The notes below the pieces were generated by a model, which did no database searches, was not told the DNA's origin, and was given only the letters and a program-made list of their open reading frames with translations. The position numbers and the translations under genes are program-made. A DNA stretch of 64,000 nucleotides from SURF-32 sp964648365 (GTDB lineage Bacteria; Planctomycetota; Phycisphaerae; UBA1845), in the NCBI GenBank assembly GCA_964648365.1, contig CAZYLK010000005.1:6316-70315 (forward strand), in the 5' to 3' direction. Positions within the stretch are counted from its first letter, which is position 1, and each line of letters opens with the position of its first letter. Shown one piece after another: positions 35,243 to 44,479 of the stretch.

Positions 35243-35880
35243 GACGCAGTATCGCCATCTACATCGAAGGCGGCGGCCAGGCCGCGTCTACACTCGCACC
35301 GTTTCGACGCGGCATGTCTGAGTTCCTCGCTTCCGTCGTCGAGGCGGCCCGGAAGACGCGAACCCGCTGGCGCATCATTCCATGCGGAGGTCGGGAACAG
35401 GCGTACGGGGCTTTTGTCGATGCGATCAACCACGAGCCGGAGGTCTACAATGTCCTCCTGGTCGACTCCGAGGTGCCGGTGCCGACAGACGTGACGCCGC
35501 ACGCGCTGTCAGAGCGCGACGCCGCAGCGAAGCTTCCCAAGGGGATCGATGAAGGGCAGCTTCAATGGATGGTCGCCTGTATGGAGGCGTGGTTTCTGGC
35601 TGATCCGGAGGGCCTGGTCAGGCATTTCGGAAACACACTCGACACGCGGAAACTGCCAAGAGCGACGCTGGCGGAGAGTCGCACGAAGCAACAGATCAAC
35701 AGGGCACTGAAGATGGCCACGAGTCCGACGCCGGCAGGCGAATACCGCAAGATCCGCGATGGCGCCGCCCTCCTCGCGACGATCAACCCCGTAACCGTAC
35801 GATCGCACTGTCGCTGGTGCGATCGCCTGTTTACCGTGCTGCATACTGCGATTGACCCTGGTAGCGGACAGGCGGGTTGA
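35239..35880 (+). CDS. DUF4276 protein, apparent CTG start
   Basis: About 213 residues. The family opens with a basic residue and IAIYIEGGG, and this motif (RRSIAIYIEGGGQ) is present only upstream of the first ATG (35314). Back to the in-frame TGA at 35203 there is no ATG, GTG or TTG; the candidate starts are CTG 35239, which overlaps the ATPase stop as CTGA, or CTG 35209. Other family stretches are RIIPCGGREQAYGAF, VLLVDSEVPV and QWMVACMEAWFLADPEGL. The Glu of IEGG and DSE of VDSE resemble the acidic residues of Toprim nucleases. A GA-rich site (35227-35235) sits before the CTG. Confidence 0.72.
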   Translation: MRRSIAIYIEGGGQAASTLAPFRRGMSEFLASVVEAARKTRTRWRIIPCGGREQAYGAFVDAINHEPEVYNVLLVDSEVPVPTDVTPHALSERDAAAKLPKGIDEGQLQWMVACMEAWFLADPEGLVRHFGNTLDTRKLPRATLAESRTKQQINRALKMATSPTPAGEYRKIRDGAALLATINPVTVRSHCRWCDRLFTVLHTAIDPGSGQAG

Positions 35881-35949
35881 CATGCGCTCGCTCCTGCCGG
35901 TGAGCGTCAACATTATACCACCGCGACAGCCGGCGCCCGGTGATCGCCC

Positions 35950-36276
35950 ATGCTCACTCGCTCCATCCCCACCCTCATCGCCCTCGCCATGCTGGCCATG
36001 CGGCTGGCGGCGGATATCGCGAATCTGGTGAATGAGCCGTCGCGGCGGGGCTTTCATGCTTTGCTGGTTGCGGCCGTGGTGGCGGCGATCGTGGGGGTGT
36101 CGTCGCGGCGGTTCGCGGGCTGGTGCGTGGCGGTAGCCTACTGCGGCGGGCAGACGCTTCGCTACGGCGTCGCGCTGTACGAGGCGTCGTCCTTCCTTGG
36201 CTTCATGGCGCTGGTGTTCATGCTCATCTGTACGCTGCTGCTGCTTCACCCGGAGGCGCGCAGCGACTTCGGCTGA
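35950..36276 (+). CDS. Small integral membrane protein
   Basis: 108 residues with three or four hydrophobic segments (IPTLIALAMLAMRLAADI, ALLVAAVVAAIVGVSS, FAGWCVAVAYCGGQTL, FLGFMALVFMLICTLLLLH) and few charges. No family recognised. It starts 69 bases after the DUF4276 stop, so it could be a third member of that unit or an independent gene. Confidence 0.55.
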   Translation: MLTRSIPTLIALAMLAMRLAADIANLVNEPSRRGFHALLVAAVVAAIVGVSSRRFAGWCVAVAYCGGQTLRYGVALYEASSFLGFMALVFMLICTLLLLHPEARSDFG

Positions 36277-36512
36277 CGGATGCGGGGTCATTGCGGTGTC
36301 GCGCTCGCGGGTGCATCACGCGCGGGGCATCGGTCTCTGTCCACCCGCCGTCCCCGGCCTGTCCGTGCGGCCGTGGTTGCGCTACAATTCCAACTCTTGG
36401 CGCGGTCGGCGGGTGGACCGCTGCCGCGCGCCGGGGCGCGTGCATGACGCGGCGCCGCTGGCCAGGACGGTCGCGGACGGATGCCAGGGCTTTCACGGAC
36501 TGCACAACCCGC

Positions 36513-37832
36513 ATGATCACCGCCGCCGCGACGACGCCTCCGCATCCAGACCGCCTCTACACGCGCGAGTACTTCCAGGTCTTCGCGGCCGTCATCCTGA
36601 TGATGACGAGCACGGCGCTGCTCTTTCACTTCGCGCAATACGTCCGATACATCGGCGGCGCGGTGGATACGGCCGGTTGGATACAGGGCGTCGCGGTGGT
36701 CGGGACGCTGATGATCCGGCTCCACCTGGGTCACTGGATCGACCGGTTCGGCGGGCGACCGACGTGGCTGGTCGGGGCGTCGCTGGCGGCGTGTGCGGCC
36801 GCGGCCATGCCATTGGTTCAGTCGCCCTGGCTGCTGGCCGTGCTGAGGTCGATCAACCTCATGGCGGCCGCGGCCGTCTCCACGACGCTCGCCGTCTTCG
36901 CGGCGCAGATCGCCCCGCCCGCCCGTCGGGCGGAGAGCCTGGGGACCATCGGCCTGGCCGGCTTTCTCGGCATGATCATCGGCCCGTCGCTGGGCGACTG
37001 GTTCCTGACCGGGGCCCCCGCGACGGCGGCGACCTACCGCTGGTTCTTCCTGGCGTCGGCCGGGTCGGCCCTGCTGTCGGCGCTGGTCATCCTGGCCACG
37101 CCACTGTCATCCACGGTCAACGCCGCGCCGATGCACGAGCCGCGTTCTTTGCGCACGCAATGGTCGGTCATCCGCCGTCACTGGCCCGGCGGCGTGCTTA
37201 TCATGTCGGTGCTGTTCTTGATGGCGTTCTGCATCCCGAACCTGTTTCTCGAACGACTGGCCAGCGCCCGCGGCTTCGAGAACGTCAAGGTCTTCTTCCT
37301 GGCGTACTGTCCGACCGCGATCGTTCTGCGGCTGATCTTCCGCCGTGTACCGGAACGGCTCGGCCGGTCGCCGACGATGTACGGCGGCATGGCGCTGGTT
37401 GTGGTCGGCCTGCTGTGTCTGGTCGGCGTAGAAAGCGAATCCGGCTTGATCCTCCCGGCGGCGCTGATGGGCGCCGGGCATTGCTTCGTCTATCCGTCGA
37501 TGATCGACCTGGCCGCGGATCGCCTCCCACGCCATCACCGAGGGACGGGCACGGCGCTCGTGCTCGGCGCCGGCGATGTCGGGATGATCCTGGGGTTCAT
37601 CACGCTGGGCGAGGTGATCGCCCGCGCGGGCTATGACGCTGCAATTCTTGCACTCGCGTCGATCATTGCGGCAGGAAGCGTCGTTGCGTTGAATCTGGAC
37701 GTGCGCCGGCGACGCGGTTTGCGGTCGTTGCGCAGCCTTTCCGACCCGTCCGCCGAGGTTGGCGAGGGTTACCGTCCGGTGGCAGACACAACCGCACCGG
37801 CGAATGAGTTGGTTGCTCCACAGTGCCGATAA
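36513..37832 (+). CDS. Major facilitator superfamily transporter
   Basis: About 439 residues from ATG 36513. It is predicted to have 12 hydrophobic segments, with a loop motif GHWIDRFGGRPTWLVGAS between helices 2 and 3 that follows the MFS GxxxDRxGRR pattern. The C-terminal half is similar (RVPERLGRSPTMYGGMAL). The last ~50 residues are cytosolic and Arg-rich. Substrate cannot be inferred; drug or sugar export are options. It stands alone; the region 36277-36512 holds no recognised feature. Confidence 0.85.
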   Translation: MITAAATTPPHPDRLYTREYFQVFAAVILMMTSTALLFHFAQYVRYIGGAVDTAGWIQGVAVVGTLMIRLHLGHWIDRFGGRPTWLVGASLAACAAAAMPLVQSPWLLAVLRSINLMAAAAVSTTLAVFAAQIAPPARRAESLGTIGLAGFLGMIIGPSLGDWFLTGAPATAATYRWFFLASAGSALLSALVILATPLSSTVNAAPMHEPRSLRTQWSVIRRHWPGGVLIMSVLFLMAFCIPNLFLERLASARGFENVKVFFLAYCPTAIVLRLIFRRVPERLGRSPTMYGGMALVVVGLLCLVGVESESGLILPAALMGAGHCFVYPSMIDLAADRLPRHHRGTGTALVLGAGDVGMILGFITLGEVIARAGYDAAILALASIIAAGSVVALNLDVRRRRGLRSLRSLSDPSAEVGEGYRPVADTTAPANELVAPQCR

Positions 37833-38166
37833 TCTTCCCATTGAAGCGTCAATGGTCGATCTGAGCGCGTCCGCCTCGGCGCCCGGCCGGTAGCCTCTCC
37901 GGTACGATCCTATGCAACCGCACAACACTCGCGGCTGGGTATTTCCCTGATGCATAGCCGGTGGAGCGATGCGCCCTGCGTGCTCCGACCCATCCATGGC
38001 AACCTCCTCCCGGAGTGGGCAACAAAGATCTGTTTGCAATTCACAGCTCGATGCGATAGAATCGAACGTCTCGATAACGGGGGGCTGGAGTTCTCCACGC
38101 AACCACCAACGGGAGCGCGGCTTGGTCGTCTGCGCTTCGACCTGAAAACTTGAAGGAGACCGACGA
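37833..38166. other. Leader and promoter region of the choice-of-anchor B gene
   Basis: About 330 bases with one supported element, the promoter at 38034-38062, and a strong ribosome binding site AAGGAGA at 38154-38160. Nothing else recognised. Confidence 0.6.
38034..38062 (+). promoter_or_regulatory. Sigma-70 type promoter
   Basis: TTGCAA (38034-38039), exactly 17 bases, then TAGAAT (38057-38062). It lies 105 bases before the ATG of the choice-of-anchor B gene. Confidence 0.65.
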
Positions 38167-39585
38167 ATGGATCCGCGCGTCTTGAGGATCGTCATGGCAT
38201 CACTTGCGCTGGGTTTGGCCACGCTGGTGGTCACGCGTCCGGCCCAGGCCCAGTTCCCGAAGGAGGGGCTCGAACTCTACAGCCAACTGGCGCCCAACCA
38301 GTTCGGCGCCAGCGGCGGCAATGACTGCTGGGGGTACGTGTCGCCCACCGGCCGTGAATACGCCCTCATGTCGCTCAACAACCGGCTCGGCGTCGTCGAA
38401 ATCACCGATCCCCGCAATCCGTCCATTCTCGGGACGATTCCGCACAGCAGTTGCACCTGGGGCGACGTGAAGGTCTACAAGGACCACTGCTACCAGGTCA
38501 GCGAGTGCAACAGCGGCATCCAGGTCGTCGACCTGTCCGACGTCGATAACGGCAACATCAGCCTCGTTCGTACGATCAGCAGCCCCGGCAGCAGTCACAA
38601 CGTCGTGGTCGATACGGAGAGCGGCTATCTGTTTACGGTCGGATCGGGACGCACGTACTCGGTCTACATCTACGATCTTGAGCCAGCCAACGGCCGCGGC
38701 GCCACGCCGGGCAACCCGGTGTTCGTGCAGCGGTTCGCCGGCAACTACCTCCATGACGCCCAGGCCGTCACTTATGACAAGGGCGGCCCGAACGAGCGCG
38801 TCATCATCTTCGGCGCCAGCGAAGGTCGCGGCCTGGAGATTTACGAGTTGAAGTTCACGAACGGTAATCCCGCATGGCGGATGGTCTCGAGCGAGAGTTA
38901 TCCCGGCGTCAGCTACTGCCACCAGCTCTGGCTCGATAAGGATCGTCACTATCTGTACGGCGACGACGAACTCGACGAGCAGCGCGGCCAGACTCCGACG
39001 ACCCGTTCGCTGGTCTTCGACGTCAGCGACCTGGACAACCCCGTCTACGTCGGCTCCTTTACCAGCGGACTGCCGTCGATCGACCACAACCTGTACGTCC
39101 GCGAAGACGGCATGATCTTCGAGGCCAACTACAGCAGCGGCGTGCGCGTGTTCGACACGAATGTCAGCAAGACCTCGCCGCCCGAAGTTGCGTACTTCGA
39201 CACCTATCCCGAAAACAACAACGCCTCGTTCAACGGCCTGTGGAGCGTCTACCCCTTCTTCCCGAGCGGCACCGTGATCGCCAGCGACACCGGCCGCGGC
39301 CTCTTCATCCTCGACTCGTCCGGCATCAGCGGCGGCATCTCGTGTGACGAGGTCAAGAAGTTCAAGGGCAAGTGCAAGAAAGGCAAGGGCAAGGCTACTG
39401 TGAAGCTCACCAACGCCGGCCACGACGGCGAGGAAGTCACGGTTGAGGTAGAGGGCAGCCCGTTCGATTTGCAGATCAACGGCAGCAAGGCCAAGCTGGT
39501 GACGTGCTGCTTCGAGGGTTCGATCGACCTTGTGCTGACATCGCCCAGCGGATGCAAGGATCCGATCAACGCAGCCTGCAACTAG
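38167..39585 (+). CDS. Secreted choice-of-anchor B family protein
   Basis: 472 residues. A signal peptide (MASLALGLATLVVTRPAQAQ region) is followed by a beta-propeller of LVIVD-type repeats (LGVVEITDPRNPSILGTI, IQVVDLSDVDNGNISLV, LVFDVSDLDNPVYVGSF, VRVFDTNVSK). Conserved WGDVKVYKDHCYQVSEC and LHDAQAVTYD are typical of choice-of-anchor B proteins, whose function is unknown. Residues 393-472 form a separate Cys-rich domain (CDEVKKFKGKCKKGKGK ... TCCFEG ... GCKDP ... CN) that recurs at the C-terminus of the subtilisin at 58615-60453. Confidence 0.88.
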   Translation: MDPRVLRIVMASLALGLATLVVTRPAQAQFPKEGLELYSQLAPNQFGASGGNDCWGYVSPTGREYALMSLNNRLGVVEITDPRNPSILGTIPHSSCTWGDVKVYKDHCYQVSECNSGIQVVDLSDVDNGNISLVRTISSPGSSHNVVVDTESGYLFTVGSGRTYSVYIYDLEPANGRGATPGNPVFVQRFAGNYLHDAQAVTYDKGGPNERVIIFGASEGRGLEIYELKFTNGNPAWRMVSSESYPGVSYCHQLWLDKDRHYLYGDDELDEQRGQTPTTRSLVFDVSDLDNPVYVGSFTSGLPSIDHNLYVREDGMIFEANYSSGVRVFDTNVSKTSPPEVAYFDTYPENNNASFNGLWSVYPFFPSGTVIASDTGRGLFILDSSGISGGISCDEVKKFKGKCKKGKGKATVKLTNAGHDGEEVTVEVEGSPFDLQINGSKAKLVTCCFEGSIDLVLTSPSGCKDPINAACN

Positions 39586-39647
39586 GGCAGGCGCCGACAA
39601 ATCTGCTGAGGACGTGCGCGCCGAGGGGCGCGTACATCCAGGGTCGC

Positions 39648-39688
39648 AACACCCCGTGCGGTTCGCCGCGCGGGGTGTTCCTTTGTTT
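39648..39688 (+). terminator. Rho-independent terminator
   Basis: Stem AACACCCCG / CGGGGTGTT with a GC-rich inner part and then CCTTTGTTT, about 60 bases after the choice-of-anchor B stop. Confidence 0.75.
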
Positions 39689-39749
39689 GTCAGGCATGGT
39701 CCGGCGGCGCTCGGGGACTGCCAGTTTCGAGATCGCGTCGGCGTTGCGG

Positions 39750-40811
39750 CTACGGCGTCGAACTGCCGGGATAAAGGCCTTTGACGATGGCCTCCGCGGC
39801 GAGCTGGTTGGCCCGGACGTTGGGATGCGCGTCGCGGCCGCTCAGAACCAGATCCCGAGGATTCTGCCCGTCGAAAACGGGCCGCAGATCGACGACGGGC
39901 ACGCCCTTCGTTTGAAGGAACGACGCCACCTGATCGTGGATGCGCCCGGCGTCGTAGTGGTCGCCCGTGACGCGCAGAAACGGGAACAGGACGACCTTCA
40001 GCGGCACACCGCGCGACCGGCAGGCGTCCACAAGCGACGTCAGATGCTCCTGCTGCTGCCGCCACGCGTCCGCGTCGGCATAGCCGGCCGCGAGCCAGTC
40101 GTGGTAGTGCGTGACGGTCGCTGCCCGCGGTACGACGACGGCGTAGTGCAGATATTCGATCAGCGCCGAGCCGTGCAGGTTGAAGAACGTGCTGTCCGGG
40201 GGGGGCCTGGTGGGATCGAACTCGGGCGTGACGGGCAGGGACTTCTCGATGTCATTGGGAACGTAGACCAGCACGACTTCGTCGACCTGCCAGCCGTCCA
40301 GAAACGTGTCCAGAAAGAGCGCCTGCTCGTAGGTATCCCAACCGGGCTTGGCGACGTTCATCGACTGCACGCGCCGGCCGCGGCGCGACAGGATCGCCGC
40401 GACCTGCTCACAGAAGCGCTCTTCACGCCGCTCAATGCCCCAGCCGTAAGTGAACGAATCGCCGACGAATGCGATGCGCCGAACGCCCGGAGGCGGCTGC
40501 GGCGTCCACTCGTCGTCGCGGCAGTCCAGCGAGTTCGTCTGACCGTAGAGCAGCATCCACTTGCGTGCGCCGTAGGTCATGCCGAAGGCGTCCATGCCGA
40601 CGTGAACGAAGCGAAACCACGTCTCGCCCGCCAGTGCCGCACAGTCTCCCAGGCACAGAAAGACCAGCACGTTGCCGAGTACCAGCCCCAGCCGCGGCCG
40701 CCGCTTGCGCGGGAAGAACCGGAAGAAGCACCACGTGTGAATCAGCAGTGAGGCGAAGACGACCCACCACAGAACATAGTCGAACGTGTAGCCGTAGATT
40801 GCGTGGGTCAT
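39750..40811 (-). CDS. Membrane-anchored SGNH/GDSL hydrolase
   Basis: 353 residues. The N-terminal part has two hydrophobic segments (YVLWWVVFASLLIHTWCFF and VLGNVLVFLCLGDCAALAG). The hydrolase domain starts at IAFVGDSFTYGWGI (nucleophile Ser in GDSF), with VYVPNDIEKS as the Asn-bearing block and GRDAHPNVRANQLAAEAI as the Asp/His block. Such proteins are esterases or acyl-modification enzymes for cell envelope polymers. The start (ATG 40811) lies ahead of the R1 repeat cluster, so this is not a shared transcript with gpmI. Confidence 0.82.
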   Translation of the reverse strand: MTHAIYGYTFDYVLWWVVFASLLIHTWCFFRFFPRKRRPRLGLVLGNVLVFLCLGDCAALAGETWFRFVHVGMDAFGMTYGARKWMLLYGQTNSLDCRDDEWTPQPPPGVRRIAFVGDSFTYGWGIERREERFCEQVAAILSRRGRRVQSMNVAKPGWDTYEQALFLDTFLDGWQVDEVVLVYVPNDIEKSLPVTPEFDPTRPPPDSTFFNLHGSALIEYLHYAVVVPRAATVTHYHDWLAAGYADADAWRQQQEHLTSLVDACRSRGVPLKVVLFPFLRVTGDHYDAGRIHDQVASFLQTKGVPVVDLRPVFDGQNPRDLVLSGRDAHPNVRANQLAAEAIVKGLYPGSSTP

Positions 40812-40851
40812 GGTCGTCGCGCAGCCGTTGCCAACCGGTCCGATGTGGCGC

Positions 40852-40936
40852 CATGTGGCACCGGTTCTCAACCGGTGAGCATGTGGCACCGGTTTTCAAC
40901 CGGTGGTCCAGTGTGGCACCGGCGTCCAGCCGGTGT
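40852..40936. repeat. Cluster of three R1 repeat units
   Basis: Three near-identical units of GTGGCACCGGTTNTCAACCG plus GTG (starting about 40854, 40882 and 40912), between the SGNH gene and gpmI. Confidence 0.85.
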
Positions 40937-40938
40937 CT

Positions 40939-42564
40939 TCACTCACAGATCAGCGATCCGCCCGTCATCGTCTCGGGCTTGTCGAGGCCCATCAGATCGA
41001 GCGCCGTCGGTGCGATGTCCGCCAGCCGGCCGCCTTCGCGCAGGCGCCGCCCCTTCACCTCGTCGGAGACCACGATCAACTCCACCGGATACAGGGTGTG
41101 CGCGGTGTGCGGGCCGCCGGTGGCCGGGTCGATCATCTGCTCGCAGTTGCCGTGATCCGCGGTGACGATCAACGCCCCCCCCCGTTCCAGCACGGCTTCG
41201 ACCACCCTGCCGACGCACGCATCCACGGCCTCCACCGCCTCGATCGCCGCCGGCAGGCTGCCGGTGTGCCCGACCATGTCCCCGTTGGCGTAGTTCAGCA
41301 CAAATGCGTCAAACCGGTCGGAGCGGATCGCCTCCAGCATTTCTTCCGTCACGTCATCCGCGGACATCCGCGGCTTTTCGTCGTAGGTGGCCACGTCCCG
41401 CGGGGAGTCGATCAGCCCGCGCTCTTCGCCGGCGAACGGCTCGTCGCGATAATCGTTGAAGAAAAAGGTCACGTGCGGATACTTCTCCGTCTCCGCGCAG
41501 CGGAACTGCTTCAGACCCCGGTCCGCCAGAACCTGCCCGAAGATGTCCGCCATTTTCGGCGGCTTGCCGAAGGCCACCTGCACCGGCAGCCCCGCTTCAT
41601 AGCCGGTCAGCGTGACGAAACACAGATCGAGCTTCGCCCCGCGCTTAAAGCCCATCGTCTGCGTCTTGCCATGCTTGGTCTTACCCTCGTAAGGAAACGG
41701 GTCGCACGTGAAGGCCTTGACCAGTTCGCGCGGCCGATCGCCGCGGTAGTTGAAAAAGATCACCGAGTCGCCATCGCGAATCCGCCCGCCGCCCGGCGCG
41801 TCCAGCGACACCGCGCTGGGCGCGATGAACTCGTCGCCGCGCATCGAATCGCTCGACGGCTGCTCATAATAGGCCCGCACCGCCGCCGCCGCGGAGTCGA
41901 ACGTGGGCGCCTCGCCCCCCCCCGTGAGCAGATCGTACGCCTTCTCCACGCGGTCCCAGCGGTCATCGCGATCCATCGCCCAGTATCGCCCGCACACCGA
42001 GGCGACCGGGTTGATGTCCAGTTCGGCGCATCGCCGCTCGATCTGTTCGATGAACCCCAGCCCGGCGTCCGGGGCTGTATCGCGCCCGTCCGTGAGCGCG
42101 TGGACGAACACGCGTCGCCCCGAAAACCCCTGTTTGCGACTCATCTCCAGCAGGGCATAGAGATGATCCAGGTCGCTGTGGACGCGCCCGTCGCTGCACA
42201 GGCCGATGATGTGTACCGCCCCGTCGCGTTGCCGGGACTTTTCGAACGCTTTCGTCAGCGACTCATTGCGGAAGAACGACCCGTCGTGAATGCGCCCGGT
42301 GATGCGCATGATCTCCTGCTCGACGATTCGCCCGGCGCCGATGTTCTGATGCCCCACTTCGCTGTTGCCCATCGTCTCCGGCGGAAGCCCGACGGCCGTT
42401 CCCGAGGTCTGGATCAGCACGTGCGGATAGGTCGCCATCAGATGATCGTCCACCGGGGTTTTGCCCAGATGCACCGCGTTGGCGTGGTTCCATTCCGGAT
42501 GGGGGTTCGCGCCCCATCCGTCCCGGACGATGATCACGACGGGTCTGTGCGAGAATCTGCTCAT
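40939..42564 (-). CDS. gpmI: 2,3-bisphosphoglycerate-independent phosphoglycerate mutase
   Basis: 541 residues, ending just outside the R1 cluster. It interconverts 3- and 2-phosphoglycerate in glycolysis. The alkaline-phosphatase-like fold is evident: VVIIVRDGWG, the phosphorylated Ser in TMGNSEVGHQNIGAGR, SDGRVHSDLDHLYALL, VHALTDGRDTAP, YANGDMVGHTG and VTADHGNCEQMID, which supply the two manganese sites. ATG 42564 gives the family's normal N-terminus; ATG 42597 would add 11 residues. Confidence 0.96.
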   Translation of the reverse strand: MSRFSHRPVVIIVRDGWGANPHPEWNHANAVHLGKTPVDDHLMATYPHVLIQTSGTAVGLPPETMGNSEVGHQNIGAGRIVEQEIMRITGRIHDGSFFRNESLTKAFEKSRQRDGAVHIIGLCSDGRVHSDLDHLYALLEMSRKQGFSGRRVFVHALTDGRDTAPDAGLGFIEQIERRCAELDINPVASVCGRYWAMDRDDRWDRVEKAYDLLTGGGEAPTFDSAAAAVRAYYEQPSSDSMRGDEFIAPSAVSLDAPGGGRIRDGDSVIFFNYRGDRPRELVKAFTCDPFPYEGKTKHGKTQTMGFKRGAKLDLCFVTLTGYEAGLPVQVAFGKPPKMADIFGQVLADRGLKQFRCAETEKYPHVTFFFNDYRDEPFAGEERGLIDSPRDVATYDEKPRMSADDVTEEMLEAIRSDRFDAFVLNYANGDMVGHTGSLPAAIEAVEAVDACVGRVVEAVLERGGALIVTADHGNCEQMIDPATGGPHTAHTLYPVELIVVSDEVKGRRLREGGRLADIAPTALDLMGLDKPETMTGGSLICE

Positions 42565-42604
42565 GTCGTCATCCTGCGCTTCCTGTACACCCGGCATGAT
42601 GTAC

Positions 42605-42740
42605 CGACGTGCGCCTGTGGGCAAGGGAGGAGGAAGGCACGAAGGCACGAAGGCACAGAGGCACGAAGGGAAGAGTTCCGGCGGAGGCTCTGGGGTCACC
42701 CGCCTCTTCCCCTCCGTGCCTTCCTCCCACCCTTGACGCC
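42605..42740. repeat. R4 repeat: GGCACGAA array with inverted arms
   Basis: Four tandem copies of an eight-base unit (AGGCACGA) at about 42636-42668. The flanks 42629-42645 and 42711-42727 are inverted copies (17 bases, one mismatch) that could form a long hairpin in the gap between gpmI and the von Willebrand gene. Confidence 0.75.
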
Positions 42741-42798
42741 TCCGCCCCGCGCGACCTACAACCCTTCCAGCAGTCACTCTGCGGGGGATTCTGCGTTC

Positions 42799-43932
42799 AT
42801 GCGCTACGTCTATCAGGAATGGGACGGCTCGGAGTTTCCGACGCAGGACCACCTGTCCGCCTTCTCTGGCTTCCTCGATTTCGTCATGGAGTATGGCGAG
42901 TCGGCCATGGACGCCCTGCGCGAGGCCGCCGAGGATCCCGAGCAGCGGGCGATGATCGAGAAATGGATCGAGGACGGCCTGCTGGAAAAGGCCGGAGCGC
43001 GCTTCCGGCTCACGCCGCGGGCGATCAACTCGATGCAGCGTAAGGCCCTGATGGAGGTCTTTCGCAATCTGCGGCCGGACTCCAGCGAAGGTCACGAGAC
43101 CTGGCACACGGGCCGCGGCGGCGAGCGGTCGGAAGGCACGCGGGCCTTCCAATTCGGCGACCCGGTCAGCGATATCGATCTCGGCGCCACGCTGCGCAAC
43201 GCCGTCAAGCGCGGCGGCATCGGCACGCCGATTCGCCTTTGCGAGGAGGACTTCGAACTGCATCAGACCGAGTCCAAGGCGACGTGCAGCACCGTCATCC
43301 TGCTCGACCAGTCCGGCTCGATGGCCCGCTGGGACCGGTTCACGCAGGCCAAGAAATGCGCCATGGCGATCTACGCGCTCATCCGTCAGCGCTTCGCGCT
43401 CGATACGGTGGACATCGTCGGGTTCTACTCCGCCGCCGCGCCGATTCCGGAACACAAACTGCCGCTGGTCGGGCCCAAGCGCGTCTCGATCTTCGACCCG
43501 CGCGTGCGTATCCGTGTGCCCATCGCGCAGTCCGATAAGGCGCCGCAGCACTTTACCAACCTGCAGATGGGTCTGATGTTCGCCCGCCGCATCCTGGCCC
43601 GTCGGGGCGGCGCCAACCGTCAGGTCTTCATCATCACCGATGGCGAGCCGACGGCCCACGTGCAGGGCGACTTTCTGCACCTGATTTATCCGGCCTGCGA
43701 GGCGACCGAGATGGCGACCCTCACCGAGGCGCTGACGCTCTCGCGCATGGGCGTGCGGTTCTCCACCTTCGCGCTGGTCGACGACTATTTCATGATGGAA
43801 TGGGTCGAGTTCGTCGACACGCTGACCCGCCTGACGCGCGGCGTCTCGTTCTACTGCACGGCCGGTAACCTGACCAACTGCGTCATGGAAAGCTACCTCT
43901 CCGGCCGCAAGACGCGCACCTTTCTGCTTTGA
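42799..43932 (+). CDS. von Willebrand factor A domain protein
   Basis: 377 residues from ATG 42799. The metal-ion-dependent adhesion motif is TVILLDQSGSMARWD (DxSxS) with the conserved Asp of FIITDGEPTAH. An N-terminal helical region (residues 1-115) precedes it, with EHxTxH-like WHTGRGGERSEGT. Such proteins pair with MoxR-type ATPases as chaperone-like modules, but no MoxR gene is seen here. The C-terminus ends shortly after the domain. It is followed by the HPt gene, 138 bases on. A soluble, cytosolic location is likely since no signal peptide is seen. Confidence 0.82.
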   Translation: MRYVYQEWDGSEFPTQDHLSAFSGFLDFVMEYGESAMDALREAAEDPEQRAMIEKWIEDGLLEKAGARFRLTPRAINSMQRKALMEVFRNLRPDSSEGHETWHTGRGGERSEGTRAFQFGDPVSDIDLGATLRNAVKRGGIGTPIRLCEEDFELHQTESKATCSTVILLDQSGSMARWDRFTQAKKCAMAIYALIRQRFALDTVDIVGFYSAAAPIPEHKLPLVGPKRVSIFDPRVRIRVPIAQSDKAPQHFTNLQMGLMFARRILARRGGANRQVFIITDGEPTAHVQGDFLHLIYPACEATEMATLTEALTLSRMGVRFSTFALVDDYFMMEWVEFVDTLTRLTRGVSFYCTAGNLTNCVMESYLSGRKTRTFLL

Positions 43933-44070
43933 TCATGCGGCAGGAACCCGATTCTCAGCGCCGGGCTGCCTTCCCTGTCCGATTCGGCTTGCACACACGC
44001 AACCGGGCGCTCCCGCTCGCCGATATGCACGGCGAGGGGAGGCGGTCAATACAACAGGAAAGGTACACCG

Positions 44071-44397
44071 ATGAAGCCGCGCAATCCGGAAAACACGCCC
44101 ATTCCGTCCGATCTGGTCAAGGAGGATCCGGACTTCGAAGATCTCGTCTGCGACTTCGTCTCCGGCCTGTCGCACCGCCTGTCCACGCTGGAGCGGGCCG
44201 CCCGCGAATCTGACTTCGTCCTGCTCCGCTCCACCGCCCACCAGCTCAAAGGCGCCGCCGGGGGCTATGGCTACCCGCAGCTCACGCAGGTCGCCGGCCG
44301 CCTCGAAGAACAGGCCATCTCGCAGCAACTCCAGGACTGCCAGACATCGCTCGACGAGCTGCAGAACCTGATCTCGCGCGTCGTCGTCAAGACCTGA
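44071..44397 (+). CDS. HPt (histidine phosphotransfer) domain protein
   Basis: 108 residues. A single four-helix HPt domain with the phosphorylated His in STAHQLKGAAGGYGYPQLTQVAGRLE, matching the H-x-LKG-x-A motif. It would relay phosphate between hybrid kinases and regulators; none is nearby, so it is an orphan. SD GGAAAGG lies before ATG 44071. Confidence 0.88.
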   Translation: MKPRNPENTPIPSDLVKEDPDFEDLVCDFVSGLSHRLSTLERAARESDFVLLRSTAHQLKGAAGGYGYPQLTQVAGRLEEQAISQQLQDCQTSLDELQNLISRVVVKT

Positions 44398-44479
44398 CCG
44401 CTTGAGCCTGCTTGTCTTCGGACGCCATCACAGCGGCGCGCAGCCCGCCCGTCCGCCGTCCGAAACCACCGCGGATACC

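Noticed and set aside
40903..42798. A very long plus-strand frame running from 40903 into the von Willebrand gene
   Set aside because: It is antisense to gpmI with Arg/His-rich, family-free sequence. Only the part from ATG 42799 resembles a protein family.
42565..43680. Minus-strand extension of gpmI across the von Willebrand gene
   Set aside because: The extra N-terminal sequence is a shadow of the plus-strand gene, and gpmI has a normal start at 42564.
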